From NCBI GenBank assembly GCA_041666425.1, contig JBAYHA010000034.1:1-11402 (forward strand): DNA of 11,402 nt, given 5' to 3'. This stretch comes from JBAYHA01 sp041666425 (GTDB taxonomy: Bacteria > Patescibacteriota > Patescibacteriia > UBA11705 > JABHMO01). Within the stretch, counting starts at the first letter, position 1. Each line of letters opens with the position of its first letter. A program made the position numbers and the translations under genes. The notes below the pieces were generated by a model, which did no database searches, was not told the DNA's origin, and was given only the letters and a program-made list of their open reading frames with translations. Below, in pieces: positions 1 to 6,600 of this stretch.

Positions 1-40
1 ACCGCAAGGTATGGAGGTTCAAGTCCTCTCCCGCCCACCA
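1..40 (+). tRNA. 3' part of a class II tRNA, probably tRNA-Leu (5' part outside window)
   Basis: The first 40 bases read as the 3' end of a tRNA. A short variable-arm hairpin (ACC-GCAA-GGT, 1-10) is followed by a T stem GGAGG (13-17), T loop TTCAAGT (18-24), T-stem partner CCTCT (25-29, closed by one G-T pair), the 3' acceptor strand CCCGCCC (30-36), discriminator A37 and an encoded CCA (38-40). The hairpin variable arm marks a class II tRNA (Leu, Ser or bacterial Tyr). Discriminator A argues against Ser, and the TTCAAGT loop is common in tRNA-Leu, so Leu is the best guess. The anticodon lies outside the window, so the identity is inferred. Confidence 0.85.
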
Positions 41-76
41 AAAAAATCAGAAAGTTCGCTTTCTGATTTTTTTATA
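41..76 (+). terminator. Rho-independent terminator of the tRNA
   Basis: A perfect 14-bp inverted repeat (41-54 with 59-72) closes a TTCG tetraloop and ends in a run of seven T. It starts directly after the CCA end of the tRNA. The A-rich 5' arm makes it symmetric, but no minus-strand gene ends here, so it most likely serves the tRNA transcript. Confidence 0.9.
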
Positions 77-91
77 GAAAATAAACAAATC

Positions 92-143
92 TTGCTTTTT
101 TCTTTAATTTTCTTTAATCTAAAATTGTCAACGTTCTTTTCAA
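92..143 (+). promoter_or_regulatory. Promoter and GTTCTTT leader motif of the 150-aa gene
   Basis: A weak sigma70-like pair is present: TTGCTT (92-97), a 17-bp spacer, then TAATCT (115-120). Twelve bases after the -10 comes GTTCTTTTCAA (133-143), the leader motif shared with four other units in this window. The boxes match consensus poorly, so the promoter call leans on the spacing shared with the better promoters at 1772-1800, 8571-8599 and 10802-10830. Confidence 0.45.
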
Positions 144-169
144 TCTTTCCATGCAAAAGGAGCTTCATA

Positions 170-622
170 ATGGAAATTATTATTTTTGCGCCAACATTAC
201 CAAACTTTTGGGTGTCAGAATTTTGTCGTCAATATCACAGAACGAATATTGCCTATCGAAAAAAAATAGAACTTTTTGTCAGATTCGAAAAATTTTTATC
301 AGCAATAGCCAATTGCGATTTGCCAATTATGGTTTTGGATGAATTAAAAGATAAAAATCAACTTCAACAACTTTTGACACAATGCGAAAATTTGCAAAGA
401 GAATACTTGCTGGTTTTTATAACCAAAAACTTTCGAGAATCAAACGACCCCCAGATTATTTATTGTTCTGATTTGGATCCACTGGAAAAAATTCGAGAAT
501 TTCTCCGAACAAAAAGAAAAGAAGCGGAAAGAAAAATTAAAAAGGAACAGAAAAAAAACGAAGAGCGCATAAAAAAAGAACGCCAAAAAATGGAAGAGAA
601 ATTTCCTCAATTTGAAGAATAA
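170..622 (+). CDS. Orphan 150-aa protein: possible pseudo-receiver fold with charged C-terminal helix
   Basis: I do not recognise this protein. The start at 170 is chosen because AAAAGGAG (156-163) sits at SD distance; the frame stays open upstream into the tRNA, so a longer start is not credible. Residues 1-100 alternate hydrophobic strands and helices (IIIFA at 3-7, PIMVLD at 52-57, YLLVFIT at 79-85, IIYC at 96-99), a pattern compatible with a CheY-like receiver fold. Asp57 ends the third-strand-like segment, but the paired acidic residues expected after strand 1 are missing, so it would be degenerate. Residues 104-150 are almost entirely Lys/Arg/Glu and predict a long single helix or coiled coil. 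No signal peptide or membrane segment is visible, so it is probably cytoplasmic. It is a single-gene unit ending in a terminator at 631-657. Confidence 0.75.
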   Translation: MEIIIFAPTLPNFWVSEFCRQYHRTNIAYRKKIELFVRFEKFLSAIANCDLPIMVLDELKDKNQLQQLLTQCENLQREYLLVFITKNFRESNDPQIIYCSDLDPLEKIREFLRTKRKEAERKIKKEQKKNEERIKKERQKMEEKFPQFEE

Positions 623-657
623 AAATCGCGCCGCGAAACAAAGTTTCGCGGTTTTTT
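621..657 (+). terminator. Terminator of the 150-aa gene, first hairpin of a nested structure
   Basis: The stem CCGCGAAAC (631-639) pairs with GTTTCGCGG (643-651) around an AAA loop, followed by six T. The bases before it, AAAAATCGCG (621-630), also pair perfectly with CGCGATTTTT at 692-701, enclosing this hairpin and the next one in an outer 10-bp stem. Confidence 0.9.
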
Positions 658-663
658 GCACGC

Positions 664-690
664 AAAAAAATGCGGGAAAGTTTCCCCGCA
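664..690 (-). terminator. Second hairpin, terminator-like on the minus strand
   Basis: TGCGGGAAA (671-679) pairs with TTTCCCCGCA (681-690) with one bulged C. On the minus strand this hairpin is followed directly by seven T (plus-strand A run 664-670). It could back up termination of the minus-strand operon arriving from 760-801. Confidence 0.7.
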
Positions 691-710
691 TCGCGATTTT
701 TTTACACAAC

Positions 711-735
711 AAAAAACCGACTGTTGCAGTCGGTT
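711..735 (-). terminator. Terminator of the zinc-ribbon/159-aa minus-strand operon
   Basis: AACCGACT (715-722) pairs with AGTCGGTT (728-735) around a five-base loop. On the minus strand it is followed by a T run (plus A run 711-716). It lies 66 bp beyond the annotated stop of the 159-aa gene, but only 25 bp beyond the stop of that gene's alternative reading frame at 760. Confidence 0.85.
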
Positions 736-800
736 CAATTTAAATTACTTTTACTATTTTTAAACCCAACCAGGAGAAAAGTCTTCTTCAGCACATGATT

Positions 801-1280
801 CTATTTCTCTTTTTGGATATTTGGATATATAGAGATTAGAATTGCGTTTTGTTTGTATCGCTCAGGAAAAAAACTTTCGAAAAATCCCAACATTTCTTGA
901 TTACAAGATACCTCAATTTTTTCAACCGACCAGCCAACAACCGTATACTCCAACCAAATCATCCTTACCAATTTATTTAACTTTGGACAAAAAGAATAAC
1001 TGGTAATTTTTTTTTCATTTTGCCAAATTTCCAAAAAAGAATCTCTTTCTTCACCACTTTTAAACAATAAACCCAAAGAAACCATACAGGGATGTCCAAG
1101 ATGAAACACTTGTTCAACCTTCCCTAACTTCAAAAAGTCCAAGACTAAATTTATGTTATCAATAACATCATTCAATTCCGTTTCAATCGATTCATAAATT
1201 TGCACAACATCAGGATTTTCTTTTTTTAATTGTTCTAATTCACGTTGAAAATCCAAAAGCTTTTTTGGTTGATGAATCAT
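801..1280 (-). CDS. Orphan 159-aa protein, second gene of a zinc-ribbon operon; possible -1 frameshift at its 3' end
   Basis: I do not recognise this protein. The start at 1280 is chosen because AAGGAGG lies just upstream; the same frame is open further 5' but would overlap the preceding gene. The N-terminal 57 residues are helical and highly charged, a likely short coiled coil. The middle has mixed hydrophobic strands and helices, with three scattered Cys (65, 98, 126) but no CxxC pair. No signal peptide is visible. It follows the 143-aa zinc-ribbon gene by 10 bp, so the two are almost certainly co-transcribed. The frame stops at 801-803 after IQKEK. A -1 shift at the A run just before would instead continue REIESCAEEDFSPGWV and stop at 760-762, close to the terminator. 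This could be a programmed shift, a recent one-base indel, or a sequencing error. Confidence 0.75.
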   Translation of the reverse strand: MIHQPKKLLDFQRELEQLKKENPDVVQIYESIETELNDVIDNINLVLDFLKLGKVEQVFHLGHPCMVSLGLLFKSGEERDSFLEIWQNEKKITSYSFCPKLNKLVRMIWLEYTVVGWSVEKIEVSCNQEMLGFFESFFPERYKQNAILISIYPNIQKEK

Positions 1281-1290
1281 CGACGCCTCC

Positions 1291-1722
1291 TTAAAAATTC
1301 TGTTTGCTCTGACAAAAAAAACAACAAAAATATTTTCTATCATTTTCGGTGATAATTTTTTCCGGCACAAGCAAGTTCGTGGTTTTGCAATTCGCGCAAA
1401 GACGCTCGTAACTTTCCTCTGCCTCTTTTTCAATCAACCGGTCATTAACTTTCCATAATACTGATTGATTTTTGCAAAAAACTTTTGACAAAACAAAACA
1501 CAAAGAAAATTTTCGCCAAACCACAATCTGATTTTCACAATGCGGACAAGTTACCCAAAGATATGGATATTTATTATCCAAAAACCGTTGTTTTACTCGC
1601 AAAAAATAAACCATTGACAAAGTGTGCCAATCGAAATAAGGTTCTCGATAAAGATACAAATCTTCCTCCCCAAAAATAATCGTCTTTTGGCAGTTTTGAC
1701 AAACAACGACTTGCTTTTCCAT
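1291..1722 (-). CDS. Zinc-ribbon protein with four CxxC knuckles, 143 aa
   Basis: Four cysteine pairs are visible: C8-C11 (CQNC), C59-C62 (CPHC), C109-C112 (CANC) and C134-C137 (CFFC, preceded by C133). This spacing fits two consecutive zinc ribbons, each built from two knuckles. Zinc ribbons bind structural zinc and often mediate nucleic-acid or protein contacts; the target cannot be read here. The segment between the pairs is rich in aromatic residues (Tyr, Trp, Phe at 23-57). The start at 1722 has a strong SD, GGGAGGAG (1729-1736). It leads a two-gene operon with the 159-aa orphan and is transcribed divergently from another four-knuckle zinc-ribbon gene at 1874. No signal peptide or membrane helix is visible. 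Zinc binding is well supported; function is unknown. Confidence 0.85.
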   Translation of the reverse strand: MEKQVVVCQNCQKTIIFGEEDLYLYREPYFDWHTLSMVYFLRVKQRFLDNKYPYLWVTCPHCENQIVVWRKFSLCFVLSKVFCKNQSVLWKVNDRLIEKEAEESYERLCANCKTTNLLVPEKIITENDRKYFCCFFCQSKQNF

Positions 1723-1749
1723 TTTTATCTCCTCCCAATTTTTTTAATT

Positions 1750-1800
1750 TCAAAGAACCATCAGAAATGCTAATTTAACAAAAAAATAAAAGACTGTCAA
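1750..1800 (-). promoter_or_regulatory. Promoter and GTTCTTT leader motif of the 143-aa/159-aa operon
   Basis: On the minus strand a perfect TTGACA (1795-1800) is followed by a 17-bp spacer and TAAATT (1772-1777). Thirteen bases later comes GTTCTTTGA (1750-1758), then the SD and the start at 1722. The same TTGACA-N17-TAAATT arrangement, with the same leader motif, precedes the operon starting at 8522. Confidence 0.8.
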
Positions 1801-1808
1801 TCAAAATC

Positions 1809-1858
1809 TTTTAACTTTCCAATAAACCTGCTAAACTAATTATGTTTTGTTCTTTCAA
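1809..1858 (+). promoter_or_regulatory. Extended -10 promoter and GTTCTTT leader motif of the 202-aa gene
   Basis: TG-C-TAAACT (1829-1837) is an extended -10 box; the hexamer 17 bp upstream (TTTTAA, 1809-1814) is a poor -35. Eleven bases after the -10 comes GTTCTTTCAA (1849-1858), followed by SD AAAAAGGAG and the start at 1874. TTCTTT can pair with AAAGGA in the SD across a six-base loop, so the motif could mask the ribosome site; this is untested. Confidence 0.55.
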
Positions 1859-1873
1859 CAAAAAGGAGTTACT

Positions 1874-2482
1874 ATGAGAAAAAATATCGTTTTTAAAAAT
1901 GGAATGAGCCACGATTATAACGAAAACAAGATTTTAACAACGGAACAACTTCAAACTCCCGCCAACCTGCCATTGCTTGAATTTTTAAAACCAAATGAAC
2001 AAATATCTTTTGTCTTGAAAAAAACTCCAAACAAAATCGAATGTAATTGCGGGTATCCCGGCTGGGCAGAAGCAGATTGCCCAGATAAAATACTTTTGTC
2101 CCATTCGATTTTTTGGCAAGCGACAGTTTTTGATCAAGAAAAAAGACCCCTTCGTTTATTTATTTGTCCAGAATGTCAAAAAGTTCACTTGCACAAAGCT
2201 CTTTTCTTGGCAAATCCCAAACGACTAATTTGGCCTGGAGATCCACTTTATTTAATTATTAATTGTCCTCAATTCCCCGAATTCACCGAACAGGAAGGAA
2301 CCCTTTTTAATCTACGCCAAGCTAAACCAAATAAATTTCTTTGCGCCAACTGCGGATATGGAAAAAACGAAACAGAATTGCTTTTTTGGTCAGCATTGGT
2401 CAGCGATAAAAAGTATTCCTTTTACGATGTTTGTCTTTGTCCTCATTGTCATAATATCGTCGGAATTTCCTACATTGTTTAA
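1874..2482 (+). CDS. Zinc-ribbon protein with four cysteine knuckles, 202 aa
   Basis: Cysteine pairs C57-x-C59 (CNC), C98-C101 (CPEC), C157-C160 (CANC) and C189-C192 (CPHC) indicate two zinc ribbons, each with about 30-40 residues between knuckles. Both ribbons share the pattern C(A)NCGY...FW.A...(D)..C..CP.C, which suggests an internal duplication. C69, C131 and C187 are extra. The start at 1874 is set by AAAAAGGAG seven bases upstream; an in-frame ATG at 1847 has no SD and would lie inside the leader. It is a single-gene unit with its own terminator, divergent from the 143-aa zinc-ribbon gene, and probably a distant relative of it by architecture. Cytoplasmic by absence of signals. Its partner and role are unknown; DNA, RNA or protein binding are all possible. 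Confidence 0.82.
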   Translation: MRKNIVFKNGMSHDYNENKILTTEQLQTPANLPLLEFLKPNEQISFVLKKTPNKIECNCGYPGWAEADCPDKILLSHSIFWQATVFDQEKRPLRLFICPECQKVHLHKALFLANPKRLIWPGDPLYLIINCPQFPEFTEQEGTLFNLRQAKPNKFLCANCGYGKNETELLFWSALVSDKKYSFYDVCLCPHCHNIVGISYIV

Positions 2483-2488
2483 ACTTAC

Positions 2489-2527
2489 AACACCTCGCTT
2501 TTCAATAGAGTCGAGGTGTTTTTTTTT
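2489..2527 (+). terminator. Terminator of the 202-aa zinc-ribbon gene
   Basis: AACACCTCG (2489-2497) pairs with CGAGGTGTT (2512-2520) around a 14-base loop and runs into a long T tract. The tract is immediately followed by the rmuC promoter region, so the two transcripts are insulated by only a few bases. Confidence 0.9.
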
Positions 2528-2534
2528 CACAAAC

Positions 2535-2544
2535 ATGCTAAAAT
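2535..2544 (+). promoter_or_regulatory. Extended -10 promoter of rmuC
   Basis: The decamer ATGCTAAAAT contains an extended -10 (TG-C-TAAAAT). No good -35 is present because the position is occupied by the T tract of the preceding terminator. The identical decamer lies in front of holA on the minus strand (10771-10780). Transcription would begin about 20 nt before the rmuC start. Confidence 0.55.
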
Positions 2545-2572
2545 AAAGCTATTCAAAAATAAATTCAAACTT

Positions 2573-3598
2573 ATGCCTACTTTTCAAGCCATTTTGTTAA
2601 TCGCTGTCTTGCTGTTATTGCTTTATTTTTTAATTTTCAAAAAAGAAACAAAAAAAGACGACCAGTCCATGGTCATGATGCAAGATCAACTAAAGGAAAT
2701 TCGTCAGTCGCTCACTTTTCAACAGAGCGACATGCAAAAGCAAATGCAAACGCAATTTTCTTCCACTTCACAAATTATCAAAGACGTCACCGAAAAATTA
2801 ACCAAACTTGATGATACCAACAAACAGGTCATCGGCTTTGCCGAACAGTTGCAAAGTCTGGAAAATATTTTAAAAAACCCAAAACAGCGTGGCGTTCTCG
2901 GTGAATATTTTCTTGACACTTTGTTAAAAAATATTTTTGCGCCAAGCCAATACCAAATGCAATACAAATTCAACGATGGCGAAATTGTTGATGCCGTAGT
3001 TTTTGTCAAAGACAAAATTATTCCAATCGATTCCAAATTTTCTCTGGAAAATTATAATCGCATTCTCGCCGAAAAAGATCCGATCAAACACGAACAACTG
3101 GAAAAAGTTTTCAAACAAGATTTGAAAAATAGAATTGATGAAACCAGCAAATACATTCGGCCGGGTGAAAACACCACTGATTTTGCTTTTATGTTTATCC
3201 CGTCCGAAGGAATTTATTATGATTTGCTGGTCAATCAAGTTGGCGCGGTAAAAGTGAATACGCGCGACCTCATCGAATACGCTTTTCGCGACAAAAGAGT
3301 GATTATCGTTTCGCCAACTTCTTTTTATGCCTATCTCCAAACCGTAATTCAAGGTTTGCGTTATTTGCAAATCGAAGAACAAACTCAAGCCATCAGAAAA
3401 AATGTCGAAGCGCTCGGTAAACATCTTTTATCTTACGAAGATTTGATGAAACGACTGGGTGGCAATCTTGGCACAACGGTTAACATGTACAACAACGCTT
3501 ATACGGAACTAAAAAAAATCGACAAAGATATTCTAAAAATTTCCGATGTTGGCGGAAACATGGAGCCAATCAAAATCGAAAAACCAATAAATGAGTAA
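2573..3598 (+). CDS. rmuC: RmuC-family protein (DNA recombination/rearrangement limiting), 341 aa
   Basis: Residues 6-22 form a single hydrophobic membrane anchor. A Gln/Lys-rich coiled coil spans about 30-103, followed by the RmuC core. The core shows RGVLGE (106-111) and the strand pair ending in DAVV (140-143) and IPIDSKF (150-156). The D...DxK arrangement matches the PD-(D/E)XK nuclease-like fold assigned to this family. E. coli RmuC, linked to limiting recombination at inverted repeats, is longer (about 475 aa); the difference is mostly in the coiled coil, and the core looks intact. An upstream in-frame ATG at 2516 lies in the preceding terminator, so 2573 is preferred, although no SD precedes it. 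It is a single-gene unit. The family call is strong; the cellular role is inherited from homologues. Confidence 0.9.
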   Translation: MPTFQAILLIAVLLLLLYFLIFKKETKKDDQSMVMMQDQLKEIRQSLTFQQSDMQKQMQTQFSSTSQIIKDVTEKLTKLDDTNKQVIGFAEQLQSLENILKNPKQRGVLGEYFLDTLLKNIFAPSQYQMQYKFNDGEIVDAVVFVKDKIIPIDSKFSLENYNRILAEKDPIKHEQLEKVFKQDLKNRIDETSKYIRPGENTTDFAFMFIPSEGIYYDLLVNQVGAVKVNTRDLIEYAFRDKRVIIVSPTSFYAYLQTVIQGLRYLQIEEQTQAIRKNVEALGKHLLSYEDLMKRLGGNLGTTVNMYNNAYTELKKIDKDILKISDVGGNMEPIKIEKPINE

Positions 3599-3652
3599 GG
3601 GCGAAACATTTTTCGCCCCACAAAAAAACGCCCACAATGGAGCGTTTTTTTG
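3599..3652. terminator. Tandem hairpins between convergent rmuC and the secreted-protein gene
   Basis: A hairpin GGGCGAAA/TTTCGCCC (3599-3606 with 3611-3618) starts directly at the rmuC stop codon. It is followed by a second hairpin (arms AAAAAAACGC 3622-3631 and GCGTTTTTTT 3642-3651, inner CCA/TGG) ending in a T run. The second is symmetric and can terminate both rmuC and the minus-strand gene. Its core (3623-3648) recurs with two mismatches at 7735-7760. Confidence 0.85.
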
Positions 3653-3672
3653 TTTACTTGAATTTTTATAAA

Positions 3673-6600
3673 TTAGTCAACCTTAATCGCCTTCTTGGTA
3701 TCCTCATCAAAAACGCCCGTAACCTTTGCCAAACCAAGTTTTTTTTGCAAATTCACCAATGCTATCTTGGTAATATCACCAAAATAATTGGTCAAAACAT
3801 TAATCTTGAAATAACCACTCGACTTTAAAATTTTCTGTAATTCCATAACATCATTTCCTCGCATACCAAAAGAAAGGTTTCGTGGAAATTTTTTGTTTGT
3901 TATTACCGTTGATGTCTGTTTTTCTACCAAACACCCCACAGCCATTCTTGTTTCCACATCAAATTCACCAGTAATTTTAATATTCTTGGTTTTTTGAAAA
4001 TTCTTTAAAGCATTTTCTGTCAATTTACCAAAGAAGCTACTCTCGTTTCCCCTCGAACCAACCCCTTTTGCGGAAATAACAAAACCATGATCATTCAAAT
4101 ATTTTTGTAATTCTTTCACTTGCGCAGAAACCATATTCAATTTCAAATCAGCCGAACAAAAAAGCCCCTTTGTACTATTTCCTGACATGGGCGTGGAAGT
4201 CGGCCCCGACACAACAGTCATTGTCTTAAAAGGTATCGCAACAATGGAAAAATCCGCTCGATTGATATAAATATCCAAAAATTTTATTTCCATGTCCTCG
4301 ATCAAATCATTGTTCAGATCAACCTTGACACTGTCCAACACTTTTACTTTCTTTATTTGCGGAGATGAATTTATTTGCAAAGTAATTATCTTTGAGAATA
4401 AATCAAAATCAATAATTTTGAGGTTGTGCTTTTCCGTTCCGATAACATTACTAACCGATATTTCAAAATTTATCCCCGAATTTATATAACCGCTAAAATT
4501 TATTCCCAAGACATCAACTTTCCCGACATCAACCATTTTTCCCATGTCCACAAAACGACTGGATTGTCCCAAAGTATTAACCAATGGAAGCAAGAAAGCT
4601 TGCCCACCAACAGAAATCAAACTAAAAGTAACTCTAATTGTATGCACTGCCCCGATGTTATAAAAAACATAAGAATCCACCGCCCCAACAGAAACATCAT
4701 CCACAAAAACATCCAGCACTCTGTAATTGAAATTTGGAGTAATCGTATAAGTCAAATTACTTCCATAGTTTTTGTTAGTGATCCCCGCAGGAGAAATAGC
4801 CCCGTTCTCACCGGCAGTTGCGGTAATATTATATGTATCAATTGTAAAACTGGCGACAATGGTATGATTACTGGCAATATTAGAAAAAGTATAAGTTGTT
4901 ACCGCTCCAACAGAAACATCATCAACCAAAACATCTAGCACATGATAATTCGTAGCCGGAGTAATCGTATATGTTTTGCTTGTTCCATAATTCACCGTTG
5001 AAACTCCGCTATCAGAAATAGACCCATTTGCCCCAGCCGAAGCGGTCAATGTATATGTATTTATAGCAAAACTAGCGGCAAAAGAACTATCCGCCGTTAT
5101 ATTATTATCAGTTCTGCTTGCCGTTGCCACCGCATCATTCCAACTTGTAAAATGATACCCCGTATTGGGAGTAGCCGTCACAGCAGAACCACTTTCTTGA
5201 TAATCCACGTTTTGCGCTGTTGTTCCGGAAATTGTCCCATTTTCAACAGCTGAATATTGAACTGAAAATACTGGAGTGACAGTTACCGAATCCAATTGCA
5301 CCAATTGTCCGCCATTAGACACAAAATAAGCTTTAAATAACAAACTCCCCTCTCCTTTTGGAAAAGTGGCAATATTGGTGTCAATTTCGGTGGCAATATT
5401 TGCTTCCGCAACACCGCTGACTGTTTCCGTCCATCCGGAATTATACCAATACCATGTAGTCCCAGCATCATTCGATAATTGGTATTTTATTTCGCCACTG
5501 TTCTTCGTCGCAGTTTCACTAAAATCAGCCAAAGAAGTAAAAGGAATTGCCATTTCAACATCAGGAGTTATCGATGGACTCGTCGTGCTATATAAAGAAA
5601 CTTCCGCACCGGTTGTTGCCGTCGGCTCAACTGCCGTATATTGCCGGACACGAACCCAGTCAATTTCATGATTTCCCCCTGCTCCCCATGGCGTAAACCC
5701 AATATAACCACTAAGAATCGCATCCGATTTCGTTCCGGAAACTTCTGTTAACAAGGTTCCAAAAGACCCATCAACGTATCTTTTTGTTGAGAATGTCGTT
5801 CCATTTGCCGTAATTCTTTCATAAAACCACGCAGCACTCGCATTAGAAGAAGTACTATTGGCAAATGGAGTGAATGCACTTAACAAGGCATTATCATAAC
5901 CATCATATCTTTGTCGATGAGCTTGAATAGAGGTATCATTTCTCGGAACTGCACTAACCGAAGTGTTGGTTTCTTTCCTAATAAAAGTACTAAAAGAATA
6001 AAACGGGGCGCCTGTGCTTCTATTCCGTGACTCCAATATTCCATTGGTCAGTTGATAACTCTTCGAAATTAGTGCCGGTAATGGGTTAGCTACTTTTGAC
6101 ATTATTAAAACTCCCGAGCTTACCCGCAATCCCGATGACTGAACTTGGTTCCAAATAGTATCATCAATCGTATTATAATCCTCATTCGTAGCAACAAGAT
6201 CAGCAAAAGTAATGTCATGCGCAATATTCAATTTTATATGCTGTCCGGCCGATTGAATACTGCCATCGGATGAAGCGGAATTCCACAGATAAACATCCCC
6301 ATCATGCTCCATATAAAAAGGATCCGCAATCTGACCAACCGATCCTCCGGCACCTTCGTCTGCGGTAAGCCTTGCTAAAACAGTCCCCGCAGGATCTTGT
6401 GTCCATGTTATTAAATCAGTTGAATGATACCGATACAAATCAGTAGGCAAAACACCCGCTGTAGAACCATGAACCCACATCCAGTATTCAGAACCAATTT
6501 TTGTTACAAAAGGACCACCTCTCGCCCCGGTTTCATCAATTACCGGATTGCTCTCGTATTTTGTCCAAGTTATTCCATCAGACGAAGTGGCCAAACCAAG

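Noticed and set aside
1..40. tRNA 3' end as an integration (att) site for an island covering the orphan genes
   Set aside because: No second copy of the tRNA end, no integrase and no direct-repeat boundary is visible in the window.
11..169. Upstream extension of the 150-aa protein into the tRNA
   Set aside because: The frame is open by chance through the tRNA and its terminator; the SD and promoter place the start at 170.
440..712. Minus-strand frame rich in Phe antisense to the 150-aa gene
   Set aside because: Its composition is the mirror of the Lys/Glu codons of the real gene and it runs through the terminator hairpins; no SD.
2924..3424. Long minus-strand frame inside rmuC
   Set aside because: Antisense shadow of a clearly recognised gene, with no start signal.
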